Assembly: GCA_937997635.1 (NCBI GenBank)
Contig: CALLFA010000086.1
Coordinates: 37,514 to 101,513, forward strand
Source of the DNA: an uncultured Saprospiraceae bacterium
GTDB taxonomy: Bacteria > Bacteroidota > Bacteroidia > Chitinophagales > Saprospiraceae
Reading direction: 5' to 3'
DNA: 64,000 nt
The notes beneath the pieces were generated by a model. That model searched no databases. It was given only the letters and a program-made list of their open reading frames with translations, and was not told the DNA's origin. The position numbers were made by a program, and so were the translations under genes. Below are positions 46,274-55,548 of this stretch, in pieces; position 1 is the first letter of the stretch, and each line of letters starts with the position of its first letter.

Positions 46274-47287
46274 ATGGAAAAGGTGTTATTGACAAAAGAG
46301 GACATGTTTGTGGCATTCAGCCTTCCTGGTGAAAACGACATTCAGCTCTACAAGCATGATGAAGACGGCAAGCATCAATTCGTGATCCATCCATTTATCC
46401 GCGAATCTGTTGATACTACTTTCGTAAAATGTCGTTCTGTATTAATCAATCCGATTATTCAATTTCAGAACGACACCGTCAATGTCATACAAGAAACAAA
46501 GAAGGAAGCGTACACAACACAAGCTTCGCATTTGCTCAATGCGATCAAACAAGGACATTTCTCCAAAGCTATTTTATCTCGAATAAAAACCGTTGACTTA
46601 GTCGATCCAGACTATGGCAGGATATTCAGTGCATTGGTCAATACGTATCAAAAAGCCTTTTGCTATTTCTTCAATATACCTGGACAAGGCAGTTGGATGG
46701 GTGCATCGCCAGAAGTTTTGTTAAAAAGTGATGACAATGGATTTGAAACTGTAGCGCTTGCAGGCACGTTGTCGAATCCAGAATTTGGCGAACCAGTCTG
46801 GACAAAAAAAGAAAAAGAAGAACAACAGATCATCGTGGATTATGTGAAAGAAAAATTAGACACAAGAAACATTGCTTACCAATTGGAAGGGCCTAGAAAT
46901 TCTGTCGCTGGAAAAGTCGTCCATCTGAAAAGTGTGTTTACGTCAAATCAGGTGATTGACCCTGTGGATGTGGCATTAGCATTGCATCCAGGCCCGGCGA
47001 TATCTGGCTTTCCGGTGGACAAAGCACTTGACTTTATCGACAAGACAGAATCGCACAAACGAGAGTATTATTGCGGCTTTTTAGGCCCAGTCAGTGACAA
47101 TCACACAACCTTATTCATCAATCTAAGATGCATGCAACTGTTTAGACATTCGGTTTCTATTTATGTTGGAGGTGGCTTCACCAAAGATTCTGTCATCGAG
47201 TCTGAATGGCAAGAAACAGAATTGAAAAGCCAAACATTACTATCGGTTTTAGAAGATTCCTACCTTGCAGTTGATGGTATCAAATAA
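46274..47287 (+). CDS. menF: Isochorismate synthase
   Basis: 337 residues of chorismate-binding fold. WMGASPEVLLKSDDNGFETV and ALAGTL are the substrate and magnesium segments, LHPGPAISGFP and HKREYYCGFLGP are the conserved closing motifs. It makes isochorismate for MenD. It starts at ATG 46274, one codon after an in-frame TTG. The 3' end overlaps menD by 14 bases, giving translational coupling. Confidence 0.9.
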   Translation: MEKVLLTKEDMFVAFSLPGENDIQLYKHDEDGKHQFVIHPFIRESVDTTFVKCRSVLINPIIQFQNDTVNVIQETKKEAYTTQASHLLNAIKQGHFSKAILSRIKTVDLVDPDYGRIFSALVNTYQKAFCYFFNIPGQGSWMGASPEVLLKSDDNGFETVALAGTLSNPEFGEPVWTKKEKEEQQIIVDYVKEKLDTRNIAYQLEGPRNSVAGKVVHLKSVFTSNQVIDPVDVALALHPGPAISGFPVDKALDFIDKTESHKREYYCGFLGPVSDNHTTLFINLRCMQLFRHSVSIYVGGGFTKDSVIESEWQETELKSQTLLSVLEDSYLAVDGIK

Positions 47288-48962
47288 GGAATTCATACAA
47301 CGACTTGTCAAAGTCTGTGAGATAAAACAAATCAAACATGTGGTCTTCTCCCCTGGTTCGAGAAACGCACCATTGGTTATCACCTTTGATGAAAATCCAC
47401 ACTTTGAATGCATCACGATTCCAGATGAGAGGGTGGCAGCATTCTTTGCTATGGGTATGGCGTTGCACCTCAATGAGCCAGTGATCATATGTTGTACTTC
47501 TGGCAGTGCTGCTTTGAATTATGCGCCAGCGATTGTCGAAGCCTATTATCAAAAAATTCCATTGTTGGTCCTCACTGCAGATCGGCCCGTCGAATGGGTT
47601 GATCAAGGCGCTGGACAAACCATGCGTCAGAAAAATGTATACAACAATTACATCAAAGGCAGTTTTGAATTGATCCAGGAAGCACAACACTTGCAGGATT
47701 TACGACACAATGATCGAATGGTATGCGAGGCCATTAACTTGGCCAAAGATCCACGCAAAGGACCTGTGCACATCAATGTGCCATTAAGCGAACCACTTTA
47801 TGATGTATTAGAGGCACAAGAATTTGACAACTTGCAAATGGTTGATGCTCAGCCGTCTGATTTTTCTATTCGAGAAATAGAACGTGAAACAATACGCGAC
47901 ATTTGGAAAAAGGCAACACGTAAACTGATCATCTTTGGTCAATCAAAGCCCAACAAACAGGTGGATCACCTATTGGAAGAAGTTGCTCAAGATCCATCAG
48001 TAGCGATTATTTCAGAAACTTGCTCTAATAGATATGTCACTCCTTACAACCCATGCATTGATCGGCTAATTACAACCATTTCAGACGAAGATTTAGCATT
48101 ATACAAACCTGACATTGTTGTGTCTTTAGGTGATGCAATTATATCCAAAAAAATAAAAGCGATGATTCGAAAGTATCATCCTAAAGAGCATTGGTATGTC
48201 AATGAGCAGAAACAAGCGCAAGACACCTTTTTAGCATTAACGAAGCACATCAGGAGTTCTGAATCTGCATTTCTGTCAGTGGTCAACGATCTGAAGACAG
48301 ACAGTACTTTTTCGTCAACTTGGCACAACAAACATCTGGAAACCAAAGGTCGACATGAAGAATTTATTGATAAATGTGAATGGTCAGACTTAATAGCATT
48401 TCATCATATCCTAAAAGAAGTGCCTGCAAATACAGATTTACATTTGGGCAACAGTTCCCCTATCCGATACACACAACTCTTTGATCAACGTCCAAATATC
48501 AATTATTTCTGTAATCGAGGTGTCAGTGGTATCGACGGTTCGACTTCAACAGCGGCAGGAGCTGCATATGCGAGTGACAAGATGACGACAATGGTCACAG
48601 GAGACATGGCATTCTTCTACGATTCTAATGCATTGTGGCATCATCATCTACCGAATCAGTTGCGCATCATCATGATCAATAATGGAGGTGGAGGCATTTT
48701 TAAAATTATCCCTGGGCCGAAAACGACCAATCAGTACAAACAATATTTTGCTACTGAGCAGCAATTTTCGGCGGAGCATATAGCCAAAGCCTTTGGGTGT
48801 CCGTATTACAAGGTTGATGATGTTGAAGGTTTACAAAAACACCTGACCACATTATATGAGGAACGTTTTGATAAACCGCCAATATTGGAAGTGTTTACGG
48901 GGCATGTGGAAAATGAAAAGGTATTGGAGGCGTATTTTGGGTATTTGGTTGGGAAGGGGTAG
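47274..48962 (+). CDS. menD: 2-Succinyl-5-enolpyruvyl-6-hydroxy-3-cyclohexene-1-carboxylate synthase
   Basis: About 562 residues, the usual MenD length. FSPGSRNAPLVITF near the N-terminus is the isochorismate-binding signature and ICCTSGSAALNYAPAI follows. TMVTGDMAFFYDSNALW with INNGGGGIF is the thiamine diphosphate/magnesium motif. It condenses isochorismate with 2-oxoglutarate. The start is at ATG 47274, inside menF. menB, menG and menH are not in the window. Confidence 0.93.
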   Translation: MVSNKEFIQRLVKVCEIKQIKHVVFSPGSRNAPLVITFDENPHFECITIPDERVAAFFAMGMALHLNEPVIICCTSGSAALNYAPAIVEAYYQKIPLLVLTADRPVEWVDQGAGQTMRQKNVYNNYIKGSFELIQEAQHLQDLRHNDRMVCEAINLAKDPRKGPVHINVPLSEPLYDVLEAQEFDNLQMVDAQPSDFSIREIERETIRDIWKKATRKLIIFGQSKPNKQVDHLLEEVAQDPSVAIISETCSNRYVTPYNPCIDRLITTISDEDLALYKPDIVVSLGDAIISKKIKAMIRKYHPKEHWYVNEQKQAQDTFLALTKHIRSSESAFLSVVNDLKTDSTFSSTWHNKHLETKGRHEEFIDKCEWSDLIAFHHILKEVPANTDLHLGNSSPIRYTQLFDQRPNINYFCNRGVSGIDGSTSTAAGAAYASDKMTTMVTGDMAFFYDSNALWHHHLPNQLRIIMINNGGGGIFKIIPGPKTTNQYKQYFATEQQFSAEHIAKAFGCPYYKVDDVEGLQKHLTTLYEERFDKPPILEVFTGHVENEKVLEAYFGYLVGKG

Positions 48963-48980
48963 ATGGTGACATAGCAAGAG

Positions 48981-49098
48981 GTACGGACCTGTGAGCCTGT
49001 GGCTTAGACCTTTGCCTCAGTTGTCGTTTTGAATGTTATTTATCGTGGTGAAGATGGCAATAGGTACGGAGACCTTTGGCTCAGTCTCGTCTTGAATG
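48981..49098. repeat. Intergenic ~118-bp repeat, copy 1
   Basis: Starts GTACGGACCTGTGAGCCTG and contains GACCTTTGCCTCAGTTGTCG. A second copy lies at 49181-49301. They form most of 48963-49342, which holds no gene. Confidence 0.85.
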
Positions 49099-49180
49099 TG
49101 CCAGTAGCTAGTCAATAATTGCTTCCGGACGATACCTGAATCGAAGGTCTCCGTACCTCTCGATTTTAATTTCAACAAGA

Positions 49181-49301
49181 GTTACGGACCTGTGAGCCTC
49201 TGTCGCTTAGGCCTTTGCCTCAGTTGTCGTCCTGAATGTTATTTGTCGTGGTGAAGATGGCAAGAGGTACGGAGACCTTTGCCTCAGTTATCGTCCTGAA
49301 T
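49181..49301. repeat. Intergenic ~120-bp repeat, copy 2
   Basis: Shares GTGAGCCTnTG, TTTGCCTCAGTTGTCGT, and GGTGAAGATGGCAA with copy 1. An inverted segment of the same element lies at 49145-49163 (AAGGTCTCCGTACCTC). Confidence 0.85.
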
Positions 49302-49342
49302 GACTCTTATATAAAATATTTCTCTCGATCGAAAATTCGACG

Positions 49343-51556
49343 CTACAATGAAAACGTATGGGAATACTTTACTAAAATTGTCCTTTGTGTGCTAAGTGGG
49401 ATTTCCAACCCTTCCAGTCCGATTCGATTTTGATTCAGCAAGTCGTTGTAGACTATAAATAAATCAACACCTTCTCTCGGGTTATACCTGAATCTTATAT
49501 TGCTGGTAAAATTTTGATCCACATTGTTGTATTGAATTAGAGAAGCGATGGAGACTTTTGTGCTAAACATGACCAAAGCATTCAAACTTGCAAGATGGAT
49601 ATTTAATTGTTGATCACGCCCATCAAACCTAAGCGCATTAAACTCATAGGAAGCTCCTAATTCTAAACTGGAAGACACTTGATATATTGGCTCTATTCCG
49701 AAAGATGCTCTTGTCCCGTCGTAAAATCCACCCCACTCCACTTCACCAAAGACGCTCAATGGCTTTGTTTGATCAGAATTAGCTTCTACAAAATATCGAT
49801 CAAATGTATATCGGCCAATCGGGACGTTCACATCATCTGACAATTCAAATAAATCAGTGAGGACATCTACATTGGGATTGTAACCAATTTCTAAACCCCA
49901 AGTGCTTCTAAAGTTCACTTCATATCCAAAAACATAATCAATGGTTTGAACGTCTGCAGTAGGATTATCAAATAAAAATTGCCCCCTAAACTGCGGACCA
50001 TGACTAAAAATAGTATGTTCTCCTTCTGGGTACCACACATACTGCAACCGATGTCCGTGTCTGAAATAATCTTGTCGTCGCTCAAATCCTAGTTCTGGAT
50101 TATAATCTTTGCCCACGCGCAACAAACTGAGAGCATATACAAAGCCGCGCTGCGATCTCTTGACTAGTGAAGTAAATATTTTCTGTCCATCAAAATCAAT
50201 CAGTCCATTGTCCAAATCACTATCAATGGTATGTGCAAGACGTACGGTCCAATCGATTTGTGGTCCAACCCTCAGTAAAACATCACCAGCAAGAGCCAAA
50301 TTGTAATTGCCATTAAAATCCATACGATTTGTCATCATCAAGCCGACATATGAATTGGGATTATTTAATTGTTTTGTGACTCTCCCTACTGTAAAATTTT
50401 CTCCTGCAAATTTGTCCGTATTTGCTGTCTGCATATTTAAAAAACCAACATCCCATTTTCCAGAGCGTCCAGTTATTCGCGCACCTCCTAAAATTGGTAT
50501 GGGCGCTCCATCCTCATCTATCCCAATATTCCGACTATAAAACAATGAATTACCTCTTGGAAAACTAAAGTCAAAAAGTCCAGACCGCTCTTGAAAAAAC
50601 AAACGCTTTTCAGGAAAAAAGAGGTTAAATCGAGTCAAGTTTACTTGTTGATTATCTGCCTCTACTTGAGCAAAATCAGTATTCACCGTTAAGTCAAGTG
50701 TCCAGTTATTGGAGATGCCATATTTTAAATCAATCCCTACATCATTGACGACATCATTACTTTTTTCATAGGCTGTCTCGGCGTCATTCAAATTATATAC
50801 ACGAGAAAATCCACCTAATGCATAAGGTGTTATATAAAATGGTTTTCTTGGCTGTATGCCTTCGAACACATATTCTTTTGCTAAAGATGGTCGCCATGTA
50901 CCAAAATCTCCATATTCGGGAGATATGTCTGGTGATACCACAAACTCATTGTGCTTTGCTGTATATCTCCAAGTGGTTATGCCCATCGTTACTCGCCCAT
51001 CTTTTGGTTGAAATTGAAGGCTTGTCCAGGGTATTCTCATTTCGGCATACCAGCCATTATTGTCTCTTGTCACTTCTACATCCCAGAAATTATTCCAACT
51101 CAGATTTAATGGCTCACCTCTACTTCTCCCATCGTTCAACACTGCTGCATCAAATCTCAAGCCTGCTGGAGTGGTAAAAAAACCAAGGCCATTTGTTTTA
51201 TCGTTGTAAGAATCGATGACCAAGCCAAACCAATCATTCGTCGTCAGTGCATCTCGTTTTTTAGAATTGGATGTAATCTCATCAGGTGAATTGACAAACA
51301 TTTTCCCAGATATAAAGAGATATTGGTCATTGTAACACAACTTTATTTCTGTCTTGTTAATTGCAGTTGCTTTATATACAGGAGAAAAAGTGGTAAGCTC
51401 TACGGCTTCTATTTCTGTCCAAATGGCATCGTCTATCTCTCCGTCAAAATTGATTGGCTCTGTAGCTCGTTTAATGACTACAGGTGATTGATTAGCCCAC
51501 ATCGTGTGTGTAGCCAACATCAACAAACAGATGGTATATGATAAATAATGTTTCAT
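49343..51556 (-). CDS. DUF5916 protein, CBM9-like N-domain and outer-membrane barrel
   Basis: 737 residues with a signal peptide (1-21). The N-terminus INFDGEIDDAIWTEIEAVEL followed by LFISGKMF is the CBM9-like sugar-binding fold. After about residue 220 comes a DUF5916 region with many alternating amphipathic strands (GRVTMGITTWRYTA; LFFPEKRLFFQERSGLFDF), an apparent outer-membrane beta-barrel. It ends on the aromatic pattern ILVKYSHTFSL, typical of barrels. It may bind or import oligosaccharides. It is followed by the minus-strand cluster 51664-57408 in the opposite order of transcription. Confidence 0.85.
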   Translation of the reverse strand: MKHYLSYTICLLMLATHTMWANQSPVVIKRATEPINFDGEIDDAIWTEIEAVELTTFSPVYKATAINKTEIKLCYNDQYLFISGKMFVNSPDEITSNSKKRDALTTNDWFGLVIDSYNDKTNGLGFFTTPAGLRFDAAVLNDGRSRGEPLNLSWNNFWDVEVTRDNNGWYAEMRIPWTSLQFQPKDGRVTMGITTWRYTAKHNEFVVSPDISPEYGDFGTWRPSLAKEYVFEGIQPRKPFYITPYALGGFSRVYNLNDAETAYEKSNDVVNDVGIDLKYGISNNWTLDLTVNTDFAQVEADNQQVNLTRFNLFFPEKRLFFQERSGLFDFSFPRGNSLFYSRNIGIDEDGAPIPILGGARITGRSGKWDVGFLNMQTANTDKFAGENFTVGRVTKQLNNPNSYVGLMMTNRMDFNGNYNLALAGDVLLRVGPQIDWTVRLAHTIDSDLDNGLIDFDGQKIFTSLVKRSQRGFVYALSLLRVGKDYNPELGFERRQDYFRHGHRLQYVWYPEGEHTIFSHGPQFRGQFLFDNPTADVQTIDYVFGYEVNFRSTWGLEIGYNPNVDVLTDLFELSDDVNVPIGRYTFDRYFVEANSDQTKPLSVFGEVEWGGFYDGTRASFGIEPIYQVSSSLELGASYEFNALRFDGRDQQLNIHLASLNALVMFSTKVSIASLIQYNNVDQNFTSNIRFRYNPREGVDLFIVYNDLLNQNRIGLEGLEIPLSTQRTILVKYSHTFSL

Positions 51557-51663
51557 TAGCTCGACTACTCAAAGCTAAAATATTTTCACCATCTAATGAC
51601 AATTCCAGCAACAACACTAGGACAGCACTAAAAATAAACGTCAATTTAGTCGGCACATTTACC

Positions 51664-54051
51664 TCACAAAACAGTCATTTTTTCAGAGAGCACATTGTTG
51701 CCTGTTCGCAATCTGACCATATACACACCCCGATTTAGTTTTGTTGTTTGCAAGCGCTTATAAAAATCTCCAAAATTGTCATAGTCGTGTATGAGGAGCT
51801 GCGATACGACATTTCCTTTGTGATCCAAGATATCTAAAGATATTTCTCCTGGTTGCGCTATATAGAAATGAATGGTCTGTGTTTTATCACCGTCTAGTGC
51901 GTACACAGCTAAGGTCTCTTCTCTGAGTGGCTTTTTCTTTAATACTGACCCAGCGTTTTCATTGATTTTTTTATCATCATCGTACATAACTAAAGATGCC
52001 CCTCCACAATCTTCGATTTCAGCTAAAAACTCTGCCCCACCAACAACTTCAAATCCTGCATTCAAAACAATATTCATTCCTGCTCGATAATTGACATCCG
52101 AATTATTTAATGCTTCACCATTAGACACTAAAGCTTTTACGGCATGAAATGAAGCTGCACCAACTTGTTCTTCTGTTATGAACAGAGTGTCTACCTGACA
52201 ATCAAGCTCCTGAGGCATATAGCCAATACATTCACAACGATTATTAAAATGATCTTGAACTGTCAATGCTATACCATCGTCACATTCACTACCAGCCTCT
52301 GGGCATGCTTCAATATCAAAGGTTACTTTATTTATACCTCGACATGTGCTGGGGTCATCCAGTGATGTAAACATAATATACCTCGCTGATTCTCCATTAA
52401 AATCCGGGCCTGCAAAACCAGTATAACCTGAATTTCCAGACGCGAAATTCCACGTATAGGTTCCTAGATTAAACCAAGTATTCCCATCAGTAGAATAATC
52501 TACTGCTACATTTCTAAAACCTCGATTGGTTTGACCTTGCACATTATAATTCCAGACATTTGTTCCATGAATGACATACTTGGCGCCCAGATCGTAATGG
52601 ATCCAATGAAAGCCTGAACGAGATGGTAGATATGGATTGGTACCTGCGTTACATGACAACCAAGCATCGTCTGGTCTATTGTCTAACTCCGGGGTCATTT
52701 CACAATAATCAAATTCTTCAAATAAGGCTCTTGGGTCATCACATGCGATTCCTGTATTCCCTCCACATGGCGTTCCCTGACAGTTGCAATTCGCAATTTG
52801 ATCATTGGCCGTACTTGGATTACCATCATTACACGCTTGACCCGTAGGTAAACATGCCAATTCGCAACCATAGTCGTACAAGTACATTGCTGGAATTCTA
52901 TGCCAGTTGTCGTCACTATGGTTAGGTCCTTTCCAAAAGACAGAATGATGATGTCCCCATGTCGGAGAGGCATGATGCAACTCATAATAGTAGTAGGTAT
53001 TTGCAGACAAAGCTACAGTACCTGAAGTCTGTGGTGGACTTTCATCATGTTGTATAACACCTGTCCCATACATTGTTTCAATAATGGTATTATCGACATT
53101 AGCAGGTGATGCATTTGTACTTAATTTAAATCTAACATTCATCGCACCTGTCAAATTAAATTGATAATCGCCTGAAATAGGCACCGTCAAATAACCCTGA
53201 ATGAGGACGCCATAATTTTCTCTTTCTTGATCCCAATCTGCCTGGAGTCCAAGTGGATTTATGAAAAGATCATCAGGCATTGTCGGATAGTCTGGATCCA
53301 CATACAATTCGTCAAGTGTTCCAGTGGTGATATCATTATAAAAATATGCTTGGATCAAACCTCTTTCGCCAACACATGTATTTGATGTATTGGGTACGCC
53401 GACACAATTGCAATTTCCATCTTCTATATCATTAGTGGTATTGGCATTCTGATCATTACACGATGTCCCCTTAGGCGGGCAGATATCATCGCATACGTCA
53501 GTAATGAATTGGCTACTAACCAATACCCATTCTGTTTGTGAAATAAAATCATTTTTCCAAAACAAACTGGCGTGATCTCCACCTCCACCTTCTCGATGTT
53601 GAATTTCAAAATAATAAAGTTGATTTGCGACAAGGTTTAACGGTACAGAAGTCTGAGCAGGGCTTTTATCATGTTCTAGATTGCCAGTGTATTGTTCAAC
53701 CAATGCTCTTTCAACCAAATTAGCAGCTGTAGCATCTGTACTCAAATAGAAGAAGGACTGATCATCACTTGTAATATTGAATGTCACCGACCCTGAAGTA
53801 GGAACACTTATAAATCCTTTTATTACAGATCCATAATGATCATTATACGCTTCAGGAGCAGACACAGAGTTCAATTTTCTTGTGAGGTCTGGACCATTTG
53901 GAAAACTCTCATCTACATACAATTGTTCGATTGTGTAATAGGGAAGCTCCCCCCAATAATGCCAGGAAACTTGTCCTTGTTCACCCACACATTGAGCATA
54001 AGATTGTAAGGAAAAAAGCACACTTATCAGTACGAATATATATTTAGTCAT
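51664..54051 (-). CDS. PA14/discoidin-type secreted protein with stack motif and T9SS type A tail
   Basis: 795 residues from the ATG at 54051 (signal peptide MTKYIFVLISVLFSLQSYA). Two PA14-type domains (about 20-190 and 225-400) carry AYNDHYGSVIKGFISVP and the IQHREGGGGDHASLFWK loop. Between the domains are CNDQNANTTNDIEDGNCNC-type motifs. A discoidin/F5-8C-like domain follows (RNVAVDYSTDGNTWFNLG). The stack AGMNIVLNAGFEVVGGAEF with EDCGG then precedes a type A T9SS tail (LNRGVYMVRLRTGNNVLSE). It carries both sorting elements. It is likely a cell-surface carbohydrate-binding protein. Confidence 0.87.
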   Translation of the reverse strand: MTKYIFVLISVLFSLQSYAQCVGEQGQVSWHYWGELPYYTIEQLYVDESFPNGPDLTRKLNSVSAPEAYNDHYGSVIKGFISVPTSGSVTFNITSDDQSFFYLSTDATAANLVERALVEQYTGNLEHDKSPAQTSVPLNLVANQLYYFEIQHREGGGGDHASLFWKNDFISQTEWVLVSSQFITDVCDDICPPKGTSCNDQNANTTNDIEDGNCNCVGVPNTSNTCVGERGLIQAYFYNDITTGTLDELYVDPDYPTMPDDLFINPLGLQADWDQERENYGVLIQGYLTVPISGDYQFNLTGAMNVRFKLSTNASPANVDNTIIETMYGTGVIQHDESPPQTSGTVALSANTYYYYELHHASPTWGHHHSVFWKGPNHSDDNWHRIPAMYLYDYGCELACLPTGQACNDGNPSTANDQIANCNCQGTPCGGNTGIACDDPRALFEEFDYCEMTPELDNRPDDAWLSCNAGTNPYLPSRSGFHWIHYDLGAKYVIHGTNVWNYNVQGQTNRGFRNVAVDYSTDGNTWFNLGTYTWNFASGNSGYTGFAGPDFNGESARYIMFTSLDDPSTCRGINKVTFDIEACPEAGSECDDGIALTVQDHFNNRCECIGYMPQELDCQVDTLFITEEQVGAASFHAVKALVSNGEALNNSDVNYRAGMNIVLNAGFEVVGGAEFLAEIEDCGGASLVMYDDDKKINENAGSVLKKKPLREETLAVYALDGDKTQTIHFYIAQPGEISLDILDHKGNVVSQLLIHDYDNFGDFYKRLQTTKLNRGVYMVRLRTGNNVLSEKMTVL

Positions 54052-54069
54052 TATTTGCACATTTAATTA

Positions 54070-55527
54070 TTAAGAGAAAATTCCAATCGGCGATGTGCCT
54101 GGTGAATAGCTATAAAAATTGCTCAAGTTTGGCAATACATAATCCAAGTCATTTGGTGATACACCAAACCATAAAGCAATGTCACCATACAATTCATCAA
54201 CGCTCGTTGTAGGTATAAATCGACCTCTTTCATCCAAATTCAACACATTGGATAACAACATATCTGGATATGATCCAAATACATTTCTACCATTCACTGC
54301 TCCACCAAGTACCATAGAATTGCCTCCCCATGCGTGGTCAGAGCCATTTCCATTTGATGTCAGGGTTCTTCCAAAATCTGAGATAGTCAATACAGTGACA
54401 TCTTCTGTTAAACCCAAATCTTCCATTGAATTGTAAAATTCTGACAATGCATTATCCAATATTGGGAGCATTCGTTCTTGGTTGTTGATGACCTCATCGT
54501 GATGATCCCAACCGCCAAATGTGGTAAAGAAAATTTGTCGATTGGCTCCTAAAAAGTTTTGAACACTAATGACATCAGCCATCATACGCATGTCTTGCGA
54601 CAAATTAGTACCTGAAAAAACTGTTGGAAATCCTGGTCGTTTGGCAAGGGCTGTTTTAAATATTTCTTGACTACTGATGGTTTGCTGTGCCAGTTGACCA
54701 TAGGTGTTTTGAAATATATTCGAATAAGCAGCATTGACATATGAGTTAATTGCTTCGTTTCTTTTGTCTGTAAGAAACCCTGCTCTACTGCTAAAAGGTA
54801 CTGTTTGAATACCTAAATCACTTGGACTTGCACTATTGCCAATGGCATATTCGACTACTGTCTCTCCTGCTTGAAAACGATTTTTACCATCTAACGAAAT
54901 GTTCATCGAAATTTCTTGTATGCTATTCATGTCTTTCAGCATATCAGCCATTCGACCGCCAACACCAACTGCGCTTCTGTCTTGTGGTACTGATGTTTGC
55001 CATTGCATGATTTGATCAGCATGAGAATACAAACCGAGCGGTAATGATTTAGACTCGTTGTACACTTGAGTGTTGGTCATGATTGGTTCGACTAGCGTAC
55101 CGATATTTGCAATAAATGATAGATTTCCTTGATTGAATAATTGAGCAGTATTTGGCATAGAAGGATGGACACCAAATTTTTTATTTGTGTTATCTGCATT
55201 AATGTTTATTAAAAAATCAGAGCCATCTGCGTTGCGAATGGGAAGCGCTAGGTCATCTCTTAAATTGGCATAATTCCAATATGGTCCAGTATTGTTAGGT
55301 CCTTCATCTGTAGGAACCAAAAAGTTGTGCGAATCAGCACCTCCGGCCAACAAAATAACCACAAGCGCTTTGTAATCACCTGGAGCTCCAATTATATGCG
55401 GACGAGCAGCAGCTGTATTAATCATTCCTAAATTCAAGATAGAAGATAAAAATGCTGTCGAACCTACTGCTGCGCAACTGGCTTGGCCAAGGAACTGTCT
55501 TCTTGAGTATGTATTGTCTTCACTCAT
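54070..55527 (-). CDS. DUF1501 family secreted protein
   Basis: 485 residues. The N-terminus YSRRQFLGQASCAAVGSTAF is a twin-arginine (Tat) signal with SRRQFLG. The core has YKALVVILLAGGADSHNFLV, the typical DUF1501 opening, and VTVLTISDFGRTLTSNG plus DHAWGGNSMVLGG, the conserved alkaline-phosphatase-like metal region. It ends near YGDIALWFGV. DUF1501 and DUF1800 genes form a paired cassette in many bacteria; function is unproven, possibly hydrolytic. Confidence 0.9.
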   Translation of the reverse strand: MSEDNTYSRRQFLGQASCAAVGSTAFLSSILNLGMINTAAARPHIIGAPGDYKALVVILLAGGADSHNFLVPTDEGPNNTGPYWNYANLRDDLALPIRNADGSDFLININADNTNKKFGVHPSMPNTAQLFNQGNLSFIANIGTLVEPIMTNTQVYNESKSLPLGLYSHADQIMQWQTSVPQDRSAVGVGGRMADMLKDMNSIQEISMNISLDGKNRFQAGETVVEYAIGNSASPSDLGIQTVPFSSRAGFLTDKRNEAINSYVNAAYSNIFQNTYGQLAQQTISSQEIFKTALAKRPGFPTVFSGTNLSQDMRMMADVISVQNFLGANRQIFFTTFGGWDHHDEVINNQERMLPILDNALSEFYNSMEDLGLTEDVTVLTISDFGRTLTSNGNGSDHAWGGNSMVLGGAVNGRNVFGSYPDMLLSNVLNLDERGRFIPTTSVDELYGDIALWFGVSPNDLDYVLPNLSNFYSYSPGTSPIGIFS

Positions 55528-55548
55528 TGTATAATGTCTTATGGTTTT

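Noticed and set aside
47274..47287. Frameshift between menF and menD
   Set aside because: The 14-base overlap is a normal coupled gene junction; both frames are intact and full length.
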